Below, in pieces: positions 10,408 to 20,405 of a stretch of DNA of 64,000 nucleotides (positions are counted from its first letter, which is position 1; each line of letters opens with the position of its first letter). The translations under genes were made by a program, and so were the position numbers. The stretch is taken from assembly GCF_028621955.1 (NCBI RefSeq), contig NZ_CP117516.1, positions 3,060,001 through 3,124,000 of the forward strand, in the 5' to 3' direction. The stretch is from Erythrobacter sp. BLCC-B19. Lineage in GTDB: Bacteria; Pseudomonadota; Alphaproteobacteria; Sphingomonadales; Sphingomonadaceae. The notes below the pieces were generated by a model. The model saw nothing but the letters and a program-made list of their open reading frames with translations, had not been told where the DNA came from and searched no databases.

Positions 10408-10883
10408 TATCCCTGCTCTTTCGGCGAAAAATCGGCTTTGCACAGCCCGGCAGCGTCATAGCGATAGGGCTCGAACGACTGGCCATCGCGCCCCGCGTTC
10501 CAGCTATCGTCGTAGACCGTGACGTAAGCCACCGACTGGCCTTCGCGGCGCAGTTTCAGATTGATGATGTAGAGCGCGGTACCGACCCGGCGGGAGATCT
10601 GGTAATCGCGGAACCAGTCCCCGGCATCGTTCGGTGTCACCGACGCGCGCCCTGCCAGTGGGCTTCCCGATGCGCTTTCCAGCGCCAACACGAAGCTGGC
10701 ATTGGGCAAATGGCCCTTGGGCGCGACCGGAATAAGGCCTCTCAGGTCGAAGCTCTCGGTCGCCGAGCCATCTGCGGCTGTGCGCGCAAGGCTACACACG
10801 AATGCCGTCGCCGGAATTTCGGGCTGCGGGCGGGTGTCGAGCGTCTCGACCATCACCTGCGCCATCAGAGCCAGGCCGATCAT
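10407..10883 (-). CDS. Unknown protein encoded between nuoH and nuoI
   Basis: 158 residues. ATG at 10883 overlaps the nuoH stop as ATGA, and its TAA overlaps the nuoI ATG, so it is translationally coupled on both sides. The N terminus is weakly hydrophobic ([15 protein letters not shown]) and could be a poor signal or a short anchor; the rest is beta-rich with [14 protein letters not shown] and [22 protein letters not shown] segments. I recognise no family. Standard nuo operons have nuoI directly after nuoH, so this is an insertion of an accessory gene. A role as an accessory subunit or assembly factor is inferred only from the coupling. Confidence 0.8.
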   Translation of the reverse strand: MIGLALMAQVMVETLDTRPQPEIPATAFVCSLARTAADGSATESFDLRGLIPVAPKGHLPNASFVLALESASGSPLAGRASVTPNDAGDWFRDYQISRRVGTALYIINLKLRREGQSVAYVTVYDDSWNAGRDGQSFEPYRYDAAGLCKADFSPKEQG

Positions 10884-11926
10884 CCGAAATGCCCCGTCGC
10901 CATCAGGTAGCCGCTGGTCGCCGCCACAAACAGCAGGCTCATCGGCAGGAACACCTTCCACCCGAGGCGCATCAGCTGGTCGTAGCGGTAACGGGGCACG
11001 GTCGCCCAGATCCAGCTGAACATGAAGAAGAAGATGAAGGTCTTGACGAGGAACCAGATGATCCCCGGCACTATGTAGAGCACCGGAATGTCGAGCGGCG
11101 GCAGCCACCCGCCCCAGAACAGCAGCGTGTTCAGCGAGCACATCAGCAGGATGTTGGCGTATTCACCCAGCCAGAACAGCGCGAAGCTCATCGAGGAATA
11201 TTCGGTTTGGTAACCCGCGACGAGCTCGCTCTCGGCCTCGGTGAGGTCGAAGGGCGCGCGCGCGGTTTCAGCCAGCGCCGAGATGAAGAACACCACCCAC
11301 ATCGGGAAGAGCAACGGGTGCACCGCATAGGCGTTGATCAGCCCCAGCCCGAAGCCCTGCTGCGCGTTCACGATTCCCGAGAGGTTGAAGGTGCCGGCAA
11401 ACAGCACCACGCAGACCAGCACGAAACCGATCGAGACTTCGTAGGAGATCATCTGTGCAGACGCGCGCATCGCCGAGAAGAACGGGTATTTGGAGTTCGA
11501 CGCCCACCCGCTCATCACCACGCCGTAAACCCCCATCGAGGAGATCGCGAGGATATAGAGCAGGCCGACATTGATGTCCGAAATCACCACCCCCGCATCG
11601 AAGGGGATCACCGCCCAGGCCGCGAGCGCGACCGTGAAGGTGATGATCGGCGCGATCAGGAAGATGCCCTTGTTCGCGGCGCTCGGGATGATCGTCTCTT
11701 GCAGAAAGACCTTGAGCCCGTCCGCAAAGGACTGAAGCAGCCCGAACGGCCCGACCACGTTCGGCCCGCGCCGCATCATGATCGCGCCCAGCACCTTGCG
11801 GTCGACATAGATCACCATCGCCACGCTGAACATGACGAGCAGCGAGACGATCAGGATCGCGGCAAGCGTCGCGACGGTCCAGGCCCATTCGTAGCTGAGG
11901 CCGAGGGATTGGAAGAAGGCGGTCAT
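10880..11926 (-). CDS. nuoH: NADH-quinone oxidoreductase subunit H
   Basis: 348 residues, about eight helices; membrane subunit that forms part of the quinone chamber. Diagnostic stretches are [34 protein letters not shown] and [12 protein letters not shown]. It overlaps nuoG upstream and the unknown gene downstream by 4 nt each. Confidence 0.97.
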   Translation of the reverse strand: MTAFFQSLGLSYEWAWTVATLAAILIVSLLVMFSVAMVIYVDRKVLGAIMMRRGPNVVGPFGLLQSFADGLKVFLQETIIPSAANKGIFLIAPIITFTVALAAWAVIPFDAGVVISDINVGLLYILAISSMGVYGVVMSGWASNSKYPFFSAMRASAQMISYEVSIGFVLVCVVLFAGTFNLSGIVNAQQGFGLGLINAYAVHPLLFPMWVVFFISALAETARAPFDLTEAESELVAGYQTEYSSMSFALFWLGEYANILLMCSLNTLLFWGGWLPPLDIPVLYIVPGIIWFLVKTFIFFFMFSWIWATVPRYRYDQLMRLGWKVFLPMSLLFVAATSGYLMATGHFG

Positions 11927-13938
11927 TCCGCGGCCTCCTTGACGTCGGCCCCGTGGAGCAGCTCATCCGAGCAGCGCTGCATCACCTCGCTCGCGCGGGC
12001 GATCGGGTTGGTGAGGTAGAAGTCCTTGATCGGATAGCCCGCAAGCTCGCCCTCGAACTTCGCGCCGCTGTCCGCCTTGGGGAGTGCGCCGTAATCGGCG
12101 AGGCCCTCTTCGCCCAGCGCGGGCGCGGCGGCGATCATGGCTGCCTGAAGCTGGTCGAAGCTGTCGAAGCCGACGCTCACGCCCAGCGCATCGGCCAGCG
12201 CGCGCAGGATCGTCCAGTCTTCGCGCGCGTCGCCGGGGGCGAATACCGCCTTCTCGGCGAACTGCACCCGGCCTTCCGTGTTGACGTAGGTTCCGTCCTT
12301 TTCGGCATAGGACGCGCCCGGCAGGATGATGTCGGCGTGATGCGCGCCCTTGTCGCCGTGGTGGCCGATATAGACCTTCAGCGACCCCGCGTAGGGCGCG
12401 TAGTCCATCTCGTCCGCGCCGAGGCTGAGCAGCACCTTCGGCGAAGCGGCGGCGATATCGGCCATCCCGCCCGGAAGCGTGAAGCCGAGCATCAGCGAAG
12501 CCATGCGCGCCGCCGAGATGTGCAGCACGTTGAAGCCGTTCCAGCCATCCTTCACGAGGCCGAACTTGTCGACCAGCTTGAGCGCCGCCGGAAGCGCGCC
12601 CTTGGCCAGCGCCGCGGCGCCCACGATCACCGCCGGGCGCTGGGCCGACTTCATGACGTCACCCAATTCCTTGGGCACGCGGTTGAGCAGCTTGAAGTCG
12701 GAGCCGAGGAAGGTCGCCGGATAGGTCGGGTCCCATTCGGGGCCGATGATGTAGACCTTGGCGCCCGCCTTCACCGCCTTGCGCAGGCGGACGTTGAGCA
12801 GCGCGGCCTCCCAGCGGACATTGCTGCCGATGATGAGGATCGCGTCAGCGGTCTCGATGCCCGCGAAGGTGCTGTTGAAATTCACCGCCGCGAGGTTCAA
12901 CACATCATAGGTCATGCCGGTCTGGCGCGCTTCGGTCAGCTGCGAGCCGCAAGCATTGACCAGCGCCTTGGCGGCAAACATCGTCTCGGCATCGAGCAGA
13001 TCGCCCGCCACCGCCGCGATGCTGGCCTTGTCGCCTTCCAGAGCGGCGGCGATCATCCCGAAAGCCTCGGCCCAATCGGCGGGCTGCAAGCGGCCGTCAC
13101 GGCGCACCCACACGCGGTCGAGGCGGCGCTTGGTGAGGCCATCGACCTGATAGCGTCCCTTGTCCGACAGCCACTCTTCGTTGACGTCGTCATTCACCCG
13201 CGGCAGCGCGCGCATGACTTCGCGGCCCTTGGAGTGGAGCGTGATGTTGGCCCCCACTGCGTCCGAAACGTCGATCGACAGAGTCTTCTTGAGCTCCCAC
13301 GGCCGCGCCTCGAAGGCATAGGGCCGCGAGGTCAGGGCACCGACCGGGCACAGGTCGATGACGTTCGCCGAAAGCTCGTGCGCCGCCGCCTGCTCCAGAT
13401 AGGTGGTGATCTGCATGTCCTCGCCGCGATAGAGCGCGCCGATCTCGTCCACGCCCGCGATCTCTTCCGAGAAGCGCACGCAGCGGGTGCAGTGGATGCA
13501 GCGGGTCATGATCGTCTTGATCAGCGGGCCCATATACTTCTCGGTCACCGCGCGCTTGTTCTCGTGATAGCGCGAGCCGCCGCGGCCATAGGCGACCGCC
13601 TGATCCTGCAGATCGCACTCGCCGCCCTGGTCGCAGATCGGGCAATCGAGCGGGTGGTTGATGAGGAGGAACTCCATCACCCCTTCGCGCGCCTTCTTGA
13701 CCATCGGGCTGTCGGTGCGGATTTCCTGACCCTCGGCAGCCGGCAGCGCACAGGAGGCCTGCGGCTTGGGCGGCCCGGGCTTCACTTCGACGAGGCACAT
13801 GCGGCAATTGCCGGCGATGGAGAGGCGCTCGTGATAGCAGAAGCGCGGGATTTCCTTGCCCGCCAGCTCGCACGCCTGCAGCACAGTCGCGCCCGCCGGG
13901 ACCTCGATTTCCTGACCGTCTACGGTGACCTTGGGCAT
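11923..13938 (-). CDS. nuoG: NADH-quinone oxidoreductase subunit G
   Basis: 671 residues, peripheral-arm iron-sulfur subunit. The N-terminal 2Fe-2S ferredoxin domain has [20 protein letters not shown], then the HxxxC-type [18 protein letters not shown] motif and [11 protein letters not shown] molybdopterin-oxidoreductase-like domain follows without a recognisable cofactor site, as is normal for this subunit. The start at 13938 ([16 protein letters not shown]) is adjacent to the nuoF stop; the frame extends further upstream, but only into nuoF. Confidence 0.96.
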   Translation of the reverse strand: MPKVTVDGQEIEVPAGATVLQACELAGKEIPRFCYHERLSIAGNCRMCLVEVKPGPPKPQASCALPAAEGQEIRTDSPMVKKAREGVMEFLLINHPLDCPICDQGGECDLQDQAVAYGRGGSRYHENKRAVTEKYMGPLIKTIMTRCIHCTRCVRFSEEIAGVDEIGALYRGEDMQITTYLEQAAAHELSANVIDLCPVGALTSRPYAFEARPWELKKTLSIDVSDAVGANITLHSKGREVMRALPRVNDDVNEEWLSDKGRYQVDGLTKRRLDRVWVRRDGRLQPADWAEAFGMIAAALEGDKASIAAVAGDLLDAETMFAAKALVNACGSQLTEARQTGMTYDVLNLAAVNFNSTFAGIETADAILIIGSNVRWEAALLNVRLRKAVKAGAKVYIIGPEWDPTYPATFLGSDFKLLNRVPKELGDVMKSAQRPAVIVGAAALAKGALPAALKLVDKFGLVKDGWNGFNVLHISAARMASLMLGFTLPGGMADIAAASPKVLLSLGADEMDYAPYAGSLKVYIGHHGDKGAHHADIILPGASYAEKDGTYVNTEGRVQFAEKAVFAPGDAREDWTILRALADALGVSVGFDSFDQLQAAMIAAAPALGEEGLADYGALPKADSGAKFEGELAGYPIKDFYLTNPIARASEVMQRCSDELLHGADVKEAAE

Positions 13939-15230
13939 TACTCGGCTGCCTCTTGGAATTGGGCGTTGTGTTCGTTGATCCGCCGCTCGAGCTCGGGGCG
14001 GAAGTGGCGGATGAGGCCCTGGATCGGCCACGCGGCGGCGTCGCCCAGCGCGCAGATGGTGTGGCCTTCGACCTGCTTGGTGACTTCCTGCAGCATGTCG
14101 ATTTCCTCGATCGCGGCGTCACCCGTTCGCAGGCGCTCCATCATGCGCCACATCCAGCCCGTGCCCTCGCGGCAGGGGGTGCACTGGCCGCAGGACTCGT
14201 GCTTGTAGAAGTAGGAGAGGCGGCTGATCGCGCGAACGATGTCGGTCGACTTGTCCATGACGATGACCGCCGCAGTGCCGAGGCCCGAGCCCAGTTCCTT
14301 CAGCCCGTCGAAGTCCATAGGGGCGCTGCGGATCTGTGCGGCGGGGACAAGCGGCACCGAGGAGCCGCCGGGGATCACCGCGAGCAGATTGTCCCAACCG
14401 CCGCGGATGCCGCCGCAGTGCTTCTCGATCAGCTCTTCGAACGAGATGCTCATCGCTTCCTCGACCACGCAGGGCTTTTCCACGTGGCCGGAGATCTGGA
14501 ACAGCTTGGTGCCCTTGTTGTTCTCGCGCCCGAAGCTCGAGAACCACGAAGCCCCGCGCCGCAGGATCGTCGGCGCGACCGCGATGCTCTCGACGTTGTT
14601 CACCGTGGTCGGGCAACCATAGAGGCCCGCGCCCGCCGGGAAGGGGGGCTTGAGGCGCGGCTGGCCCTTCTTGCCTTCAAGGCTTTCGATCATCGCGGTC
14701 TCTTCGCCGCAGATATAGGCGCCCGCGCCGCGATGCATGAAGACGTCGAAGTCGTAGCCCGAACCGCAGGCGTTCTTGCCGATCAGGCCGGCGTCATAGG
14801 CCTCGGCGATCGCCTTCTGGAGCGTCTCGGCCTCGCGGATATATTCGCCGCGGATGTAGATGTAGGCCGCACGGGCGCGCATCGCGTAGCCAGCGACCAG
14901 CGCGCCTTCGACCAGCTTGTGCGGATCGTGGCGGATGATCTCGCGGTCCTTGCAGCTGCCCGGCTCGGATTCGTCGGCATTGATGACGAGGAAGCTCGGG
15001 CGCCCGTCGCGCGATTCCTTGGGCATGAAGGACCACTTGAGCCCCGTCGGGAAGCCCGCCCCGCCCCGTCCGCGCAGGCCGGAGGCCTTGATCTCTTCGA
15101 TGATCGCATCCTGCCCGCGCGCGAGCAGTGCCTTGGTGTTGTCCCAATCCCCGCGCGCCTGCGCCGCCTTCAGGCTCCAGTCCTGAAAGCCGTAGAGGTT
15201 GGTGAAGATGCGGTCCTTATCCGCCAGCAT
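13938..15230 (-). CDS. nuoF: NADH-quinone oxidoreductase subunit F
   Basis: 430 residues, the NADH- and FMN-binding subunit of complex I. Motifs: [13 protein letters not shown] (nucleotide/FMN loop), [19 protein letters not shown], and the N3 cluster [12 protein letters not shown]. The preferred start is ATG at 15230, sharing a base with the TGA of the 58-residue membrane protein; a GTG one codon earlier is also possible. It passes electrons to NuoE/NuoG clusters. Confidence 0.96.
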   Translation of the reverse strand: MLADKDRIFTNLYGFQDWSLKAAQARGDWDNTKALLARGQDAIIEEIKASGLRGRGGAGFPTGLKWSFMPKESRDGRPSFLVINADESEPGSCKDREIIRHDPHKLVEGALVAGYAMRARAAYIYIRGEYIREAETLQKAIAEAYDAGLIGKNACGSGYDFDVFMHRGAGAYICGEETAMIESLEGKKGQPRLKPPFPAGAGLYGCPTTVNNVESIAVAPTILRRGASWFSSFGRENNKGTKLFQISGHVEKPCVVEEAMSISFEELIEKHCGGIRGGWDNLLAVIPGGSSVPLVPAAQIRSAPMDFDGLKELGSGLGTAAVIVMDKSTDIVRAISRLSYFYKHESCGQCTPCREGTGWMWRMMERLRTGDAAIEEIDMLQEVTKQVEGHTICALGDAAAWPIQGLIRHFRPELERRINEHNAQFQEAAE

Positions 15231-15406
15231 CACTGCATTCCCTTGTTCTTGGCGCGCTTGATACGCACCAGCGAAATCACCTGAAACACAAGGCCGAGGC
15301 CCATGACAATCACGCCCATCTCGTACGGCCCGGTCGAAGTCAGCACTGCGCCGAGCGCAAAGCCGGTAAGGCCGAGGATCGCAAAGAGGAGCGTCAGCGG
15401 GTTCAC
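15230..15406 (-). CDS. 58-residue membrane protein between nuoE and nuoF
   Basis: A short gene with GTG start at 15406 overlapping the stop of the 47-residue gene as GTGA, and a stop sharing a base with the nuoF ATG. The product has two hydrophobic helices ([19 protein letters not shown] and [18 protein letters not shown]) and a basic tail [11 protein letters not shown], so the C terminus probably faces the cytoplasm. I do not recognise a family. The coupled overlaps on both ends argue that it is a real gene of the nuo operon. Confidence 0.72.
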   Translation of the reverse strand: MNPLTLLFAILGLTGFALGAVLTSTGPYEMGVIVMGLGLVFQVISLVRIKRAKNKGMQ

Positions 15407-15546
15407 GCGAAAGCCCCCTGCGACCACATCCCGTAGAGCACGGCGATGATGAGGATGATCACGCCAACGCGGACCATGCCCATCAAGAGCTTGTAGGCGA
15501 TGAACGCCAGCACAAGCGCGCCGAGGAAGGAGGCGACCGCGGTCAC
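15403..15546 (-). CDS. 47-residue membrane protein between nuoE and nuoF
   Basis: GTG at 15546, one base after the TAA of nuoE, then 47 codons to TGA at 15403-15405. The translation is almost entirely two hydrophobic segments ([20 protein letters not shown] and [15 protein letters not shown]) separated by a short basic turn. The GTGA overlap with the next small gene suggests translational coupling. It is too short for routine gene callers and belongs to no family I know. Function unknown; membrane location is inferred from the helices. Confidence 0.65.
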   Translation of the reverse strand: MTAVASFLGALVLAFIAYKLLMGMVRVGVIILIIAVLYGMWSQGAFA

Positions 15547-15547
15547 C

Positions 15548-16216
15548 TTACCACTCGCCCCGATAGTCGTGGTTGGCATCCACCATCGCGGTCAGCGTGG
15601 TCGGCCCGCCCGCAGGCTCGGAGGTGTGACGCCCCGGCTCCTGCGTCCCGGCCTTGGGCGTCTGCCCCGCCGCCAGCGCATCAAGCACCGCGTCGAGGCG
15701 TTCTGGCGTCAGGTCCTCGTAATTGTCGTCGTTGATCTGGACCATCGGCGCGGTGGCGCAATTGCCCATGCACTCGACCTCGGTGAGGGTCCACAGGCCA
15801 TCCGCCGAGATCCCGCCCTTCACCATCCCGCGCTTCTTGCAGGCAGACATGATGTCGTCACTGCCGCGCAGCATACAAGGCGTGGTGCCGCACACCTGCA
15901 CGTGGAATTTTCCGACGGGCTTCAGGTTATACATGAAGTAAAAGCTCGCGACCTCAAGCACGCGGATCACCGGCATGTCGAGATACTTCGCGACATACTC
16001 GATCACCGGCAGCGGCAGCCAGCCCTGCGTATCGGTCTCGGCACCCACCTGACGCTGCGCCAGATCGAGCAGCGGCATCACCGCCGAGCGCTGGCGCCCT
16101 TCGGGATACTTGGCGATGTGCCAGTCGGCGGTTTTCTTGTTCTCCGGCGTCCACGCGAAAGCACCCCAGCGGGCGCGCAGTTCGGGGGTGTCGGGAGCGG
16201 GGGTACGGTCAGCCAT
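15548..16216 (-). CDS. nuoE: NADH-quinone oxidoreductase subunit E
   Basis: 222 residues, thioredoxin-like 2Fe-2S subunit (cluster N1a). The ligand pairs are visible in CGTTPCMLRGSDD and VECMGNCATAPM. The C-terminal ~45 residues after VLDALAAGQTPKAG form a Pro/Gly/Thr-rich extension beyond the conserved fold. The start ATG at 16216 overlaps the stop of the preceding secreted-protein gene. Confidence 0.96.
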   Translation of the reverse strand: MADRTPAPDTPELRARWGAFAWTPENKKTADWHIAKYPEGRQRSAVMPLLDLAQRQVGAETDTQGWLPLPVIEYVAKYLDMPVIRVLEVASFYFMYNLKPVGKFHVQVCGTTPCMLRGSDDIMSACKKRGMVKGGISADGLWTLTEVECMGNCATAPMVQINDDNYEDLTPERLDAVLDALAAGQTPKAGTQEPGRHTSEPAGGPTTLTAMVDANHDYRGEW

Positions 16217-17130
16217 CAGTTTGCACCGGCCTTGGACGTGAGGAATTCGCGGTTCTTTTCGAAAACCGCAGGATTGACGTAGTTGAACTGGATCGCGGCG
16301 ATCTTGGCATCACGGAAGAACACCATCGCCGTGTAGCCGTGCCCGGGCTGTTGCGAGACAACCCGGCAACTGCTGAAGAAAGTGGGGCCATAAGCGCCGT
16401 CGCTGCGGGTCTGCTTGCACTCGGCGCTGGCCGGCGTGCCGATATTGGCGGTCAGCCAGGCGAGCTGTTCATTGGCGCCAGCCAGCCCGTCGCTGTCGCG
16501 TTCGGCGATGAAGGTGCTTTGCGCAAGATCGCGGTAGCCGGTGGTGAAGTTCGCATCCTTCGTCAGCGCGGCCGCGTCGGTCAGCTGGCCTGCCTTGAGC
16601 TGCGGTTCAAGTGCCTTAAGCGCGGCGAGTTCGACAGCGGCCGCCTTCTCGATCCGGGCCTTGCGCGCTTCCGGGCTTTCCGGCGCGGGCAGCATCGGCG
16701 CTGTCGGAGGGGCCATCGGCTTTATCGGCGGTGCGGCCGCGCGCTTGGCAAGGCGCGCTGCGTCGGCCGGATCGACGACCTCGACATAGGAACTCTCGGG
16801 ATCCTTGCCGAGCTGCGCCTGATACTCGCCGTTCGGGCATTTCCAGCTGTAGGTGTAGAGCTGGAAATACTTGCTGAGATTCGCGCCGGTCTGCTTTGCC
16901 GGGCAGCCGATCACCAGATCGACGAAGGCCGCGGGCGTGCGCACCATACGGTCGTCGTCCATCAGCGCAAAGATGCCCTTGATCCGGCCAATCGCCCCGT
17001 CACGATCCTTCGCTTCCAGCGCCGCGACGAGGCCTTCGACCTCGGGCCCGGCCGGAACCGGCACGTGTTCCTGCGCGGCCGCCTGAGCAGCCGTCACCAG
17101 CAGCAGCAAGGAGGGCGCGAGGCGAGTCAT
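16216..17130 (-). CDS. Secreted protein of unknown function encoded between nuoD and nuoE
   Basis: 304 residues from ATG at 17130. The N terminus [20 protein letters not shown] is a clear Sec signal peptide with cleavage likely after AQA-AAQ, so the mature protein should be periplasmic. A Pro/Ala-rich linker (around residues 140-155) splits an N-terminal part containing two conserved-looking Cys from an Ala-rich helical part and a C-terminal domain ending FNYVNPAVFEKNREFL with a Cys pair. No family recognised. It is overlapped by nuoE and by the NTF2-like gene, so it is embedded in the complex I operon although its predicted location is outside the cytoplasm. Confidence 0.8.
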   Translation of the reverse strand: MTRLAPSLLLLVTAAQAAAQEHVPVPAGPEVEGLVAALEAKDRDGAIGRIKGIFALMDDDRMVRTPAAFVDLVIGCPAKQTGANLSKYFQLYTYSWKCPNGEYQAQLGKDPESSYVEVVDPADAARLAKRAAAPPIKPMAPPTAPMLPAPESPEARKARIEKAAAVELAALKALEPQLKAGQLTDAAALTKDANFTTGYRDLAQSTFIAERDSDGLAGANEQLAWLTANIGTPASAECKQTRSDGAYGPTFFSSCRVVSQQPGHGYTAMVFFRDAKIAAIQFNYVNPAVFEKNREFLTSKAGAN

Positions 17131-17462
17131 CAGCGGATGAACTCCACCCGCGAACACAGGTCGCCTTCGAAGGAATAGACCGACATGACTTCGAAGGGCT
17201 CAGCAGCGGACGAGCGGTATACCCGCTCATGCAGCACGGCGAATTCGCCAAGCTCGTAGCCCGTTACGATTTCAGCCCGGTTCTCGGGGAACTCGGCAAA
17301 CATCGCCTTGAGACCAGCGCGCGTTCCTTCGCGCCCCTCGCGCACCACCGCGCCGCGATAGCCAGCCTCGCAGGCATCTTCGGTCATCAACGCAACATAG
17401 GCGTCGGCATCCTGCGCGTTGTAATGCGCGATCATCTGCTCGGCGATGGCGAGCCTGCTCAC
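17130..17462 (-). CDS. SnoaL/NTF2-like small protein in the nuo operon
   Basis: 110 residues with an NTF2/SnoaL-like cone fold signature: an N-terminal helix [20 protein letters not shown], then strands containing [20 protein letters not shown] and [17 protein letters not shown]. Such proteins bind small molecules or act as isomerases or hydrolases, and the family alone does not give a substrate. The GTG start at 17462 overlaps the nuoD stop as GTGA, and its end overlaps the secreted-protein gene. Its role in complex I biology is not known. Confidence 0.78.
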   Translation of the reverse strand: MSRLAIAEQMIAHYNAQDADAYVALMTEDACEAGYRGAVVREGREGTRAGLKAMFAEFPENRAEIVTGYELGEFAVLHERVYRSSAAEPFEVMSVYSFEGDLCSRVEFIR

Positions 17463-18670
17463 CGGTCACACTCCCCGAACACCACGTCGATCGCGCCCAG
17501 AATGGCGGTCGCGTCGGGGAGCATGTGGCCCTTGGACATGAAGTCCATCGCCTGAAGGTGCGAGAAGGCGGTGGGGCGGATCTTGCAGCGGTAGGGCTTG
17601 TTGGTGCCGTCGCTGACGAGATAAACGCCGAACTCGCCCTTGGGGCTTTCGGTCGCCACATAGACCTCGCCCGCGGGGACGTGGAAGCCTTCGGTGTAGA
17701 GCTTGAAGTGATGGATCAGGCTCTCCATCGACTGCTTCATCTCGCCGCGCTTGGGGGGCGAGACCTTGCCGTCGGTGCTGGCAATCGGGCCGGTCGGCAT
17801 GTCGCGCAGACACTGGCGGATAATCTTGGCGCTCTCGTAGACTTCCTTCACGCGCACCATGAAGCGGTCGTAGCAGTCCGAGTTGGTGCCGACCGGAATG
17901 TCGAACTCCATGCGGTCATAGACATCATAGGGTTGCGACTTGCGCAGATCCCACGGCAGGCCGGCGGCACGGATCATCGGGCCGGAGAAGCCCCAGGCAA
18001 TCGCGTCCTCGCGCGACACGACGGCAATATCGACGTTGCGCTGCTTGAAGATGCGGTTGTCCATGACGAGGCTCATCGCGTCCTCGAACAGCTGGAAGAA
18101 GCGGTTGTCGAGCCAGTCGCCGATGTCGACCAGCAGCTTCTCCGGCACATCCTGATGGACGCCGCCGGGGCGGAACCATGCCGAGTGCATCCGCGCACCG
18201 CTCGCCCGCTCGAAGAAGTTGAGGCAGTCCTCGCGCAGGTCCATGATCCACAGGTTCGGCGTGAACGCGCCGACATCGAGGATATGCGCGCCCATGTTGA
18301 GCATGTGGTTGCAGATGCGGGTCAATTCCGCGAACAGCACGCGCAGATATTGCGCACGCAGCGGCACTTCGAGGTTCAGCAGTTTCTCGATGGCGAGCAC
18401 ATAGGAATGCTCCATCGCCAGCGGCGAGCAGTAGTCGAGCCGGTCGAAATAGGGCAGCGCCTGAAGATAGGTCTTATGCTCGATCAGCTTTTCGGTGCCG
18501 CGGTGGAGCAGGCCGACATGCGGGTCGATCCGCTCGATCACCTCGCCGTCCAGCTCCATCACCATGCGCAGCACGCCGTGCGCGGCCGGGTGCTGGGGGC
18601 CGAAGTTGATCGTGTAGTTGGTGATGACCTCGCCATCGGTGGTGGGCGACTGTTCGAGATTCATGCTCAT
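17459..18670 (-). CDS. nuoD: NADH-quinone oxidoreductase subunit D
   Basis: 403 residues, 49-kDa-type subunit lining the quinone-binding site with NuoB. Motifs: [43 protein letters not shown] and the C-terminal [16 protein letters not shown]. It is separate from nuoC. The start ATG at 18670 overlaps the nuoC TGA (ATGA). Confidence 0.97.
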   Translation of the reverse strand: MSMNLEQSPTTDGEVITNYTINFGPQHPAAHGVLRMVMELDGEVIERIDPHVGLLHRGTEKLIEHKTYLQALPYFDRLDYCSPLAMEHSYVLAIEKLLNLEVPLRAQYLRVLFAELTRICNHMLNMGAHILDVGAFTPNLWIMDLREDCLNFFERASGARMHSAWFRPGGVHQDVPEKLLVDIGDWLDNRFFQLFEDAMSLVMDNRIFKQRNVDIAVVSREDAIAWGFSGPMIRAAGLPWDLRKSQPYDVYDRMEFDIPVGTNSDCYDRFMVRVKEVYESAKIIRQCLRDMPTGPIASTDGKVSPPKRGEMKQSMESLIHHFKLYTEGFHVPAGEVYVATESPKGEFGVYLVSDGTNKPYRCKIRPTAFSHLQAMDFMSKGHMLPDATAILGAIDVVFGECDR

Positions 18671-19311
18671 TTCTTGGCCTCCCCTTCCGGTTTGGCAGGG
18701 GCTTTCTCGTCACCCGGCAGCACGTAATCCGCGCCTTCCCACGGGCTGAGGAAGTCAAAGCTGCGCATTTCCTGCGCCAGTTCGACCGGCTCATACACCA
18801 CGCGCTTTTCCTCTTCCGAGTAACGCAGTTCGGTGTAGCCCGTCATCGGGAAGTCCTTGCGGAACGGGTGCCCTTCGAAGCCGTAATCGGTGAGGATGCG
18901 GCGCAGATCGGGGTTTCCGGCGAAGGTGACCCCGTACATATCGAACACCTCGCGTTCGAGCCAACCGGCGTTGGGCCACAGCGTGGTGACGGTGGGCACC
19001 GGCGTATCTTCGGAAGCCGAGCACTTCACCATCACGCGGTGGTTCCTGGTGAGGCTCTGGAGCATATACACGACTTCAAAGCGCTCAGGGCGCGAAGGAT
19101 AGTCGGCCCCGGCGATTTCCATGAGCTGCTGGTACTCATGGTTGTCACGGAAGATGCGCAGCACTTTTTCCACCGCATCGCGCTCGACGCGGAAAATGAC
19201 TTCGCCGTGCGCTTCGACAGCCTCGATCAGCCAGACGCTGATGGTCTCGCTGATGGCGTCGATCACGCCCTCGTTGGAAGCAAACTTCGGAGCGGAGTGG
19301 AGAACAGCCAT
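18667..19311 (-). CDS. nuoC: NADH-quinone oxidoreductase subunit C
   Basis: 214 residues, 30-kDa-type peripheral subunit. The family signature is visible as [21 protein letters not shown] and [17 protein letters not shown] (here quoted in parts). A charged Lys/Ala/Pro tail closes the protein. It starts 12 nt after nuoB and overlaps nuoD by 4 nt. Confidence 0.96.
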   Translation of the reverse strand: MAVLHSAPKFASNEGVIDAISETISVWLIEAVEAHGEVIFRVERDAVEKVLRIFRDNHEYQQLMEIAGADYPSRPERFEVVYMLQSLTRNHRVMVKCSASEDTPVPTVTTLWPNAGWLEREVFDMYGVTFAGNPDLRRILTDYGFEGHPFRKDFPMTGYTELRYSEEEKRVVYEPVELAQEMRSFDFLSPWEGADYVLPGDEKAPAKPEGEAKK

Positions 19312-19323
19312 GGTGTCTCGCCC

Positions 19324-19902
19324 TTACCTCTCGATGGTGCCGACGCGGCGGATTTTCCGCTGCAATTGCATCACGCCGTAAAGCAGCGCCTCGGCGGTCG
19401 GCGGGCAGCCGGGGACGTAGATGTCGACCGGCACGATCCGGTCACAGCCGCGCACCACCGAATAGGAGTAGTGGTAATAGCCGCCGCCATTGGCGCAGCT
19501 GCCCATGCTGATCACATATTTGGGATCGGACATCTGGTCGTAGACCTTGCGCAGCGCCGGGGCCATCTTGTTGCACAGCGTGCCCGCCACGATCATCACG
19601 TCCGACTGGCGCGGGGACGCGCGCGGCGCGGCGCCGAAGCGCTCCATGTCATAGCGCGGCATATTCACGTGGATCATCTCGACCGCGCAGCAGGCAAGGC
19701 CGAAGGTCATCCACCACAGCGAGCCGGTGCGGGCCCACTGAAACAGCTCCTCGGTCGAAGTGACAAGGAAGCCCTTGTCCGTGACCTCGGTCTGGAGCGC
19801 CTTGAAGAAATCAGCATCAGGCGCGCGGACGTCGCCGCCTTGCGCGGTGTCGAGTTTCGACATGTCGGGGAGCCCTTGGGGAGGAGAAACGATGTTATTC
19901 AT
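19324..19902 (-). CDS. nuoB: NADH-quinone oxidoreductase subunit B
   Basis: 192 residues, carries the terminal cluster N2. The cluster ligands are in [19 protein letters not shown] and [13 protein letters not shown]. The start ATG at 19902 overlaps the nuoA stop (ATGA), giving an N-terminal extension of about 40 residues before the conserved [20 protein letters not shown]. Alternative longer starts within nuoA are less likely. Confidence 0.96.
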   Translation of the reverse strand: MNNIVSPPQGLPDMSKLDTAQGGDVRAPDADFFKALQTEVTDKGFLVTSTEELFQWARTGSLWWMTFGLACCAVEMIHVNMPRYDMERFGAAPRASPRQSDVMIVAGTLCNKMAPALRKVYDQMSDPKYVISMGSCANGGGYYHYSYSVVRGCDRIVPVDIYVPGCPPTAEALLYGVMQLQRKIRRVGTIER

Positions 19903-20273
19903 TCCCAGTCCAACGCCCCTTTCTTCCATTCATAGGCAAGACCCACCGCGAGGATGAACAGGAACACCATCATGCCCAGCCAGCCCACCCAGCCCGTCTC
20001 GCCCAGGCTGACGGCCCAGGGGAACAGGAAGGCGGCTTCAAGATCGAAGACGATGAAGCTGATCGCGACGAGGTAGAAGCGCACATCGAACTGACTGCGC
20101 GCATCCTCGAAGGCGGGAAAGCCGCATTCATATTCCGACAGCTTTTCCGCATCCGGATTGTGCACGCCCGTCAGGCGCGACACCGCCATCGGAGCCACGA
20201 CGAAAAGCACCGACAGCCCGAGGGCGACCAGCACGAATAACAGTATCGGCAGATACTGGCTGAGATCGATCAC
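19899..20273 (-). CDS. nuoA: NADH-quinone oxidoreductase subunit A
   Basis: 124 residues, three helices, first gene of the operon. Signature segments are [20 protein letters not shown] and [24 protein letters not shown] sequence. The start is assigned to GTG at 20273 (product opening [12 protein letters not shown]); no ATG exists nearby in frame except one far upstream. The 132-nt gap up to 20405 should hold the operon promoter, but I could not identify convincing -35/-10 boxes. Confidence 0.93.
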   Translation of the reverse strand: MIDLSQYLPILLFVLVALGLSVLFVVAPMAVSRLTGVHNPDAEKLSEYECGFPAFEDARSQFDVRFYLVAISFIVFDLEAAFLFPWAVSLGETGWVGWLGMMVFLFILAVGLAYEWKKGALDWE

Positions 20274-20405
20274 AGCGATGTCCAAGCTATTAATCCCGTG
20301 GGTCGCCCTAGGCCCGTCGCGCGCGTGGCGCAAGCCTGAGACTCGGGGAAAAGCCCGTACGGATGTTGCAGGAAATCGAACAGACGTTGCGAGCCAGGCG
20401 CTGCC

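Noticed and set aside
11953..14208. Very long plus-strand open frame antisense to nuoG
   Set aside because: It mirrors codon bias of the real minus-strand gene (high GC third positions produce long antisense frames); its translation is Arg/His/Asp rich with no family and no RBS.
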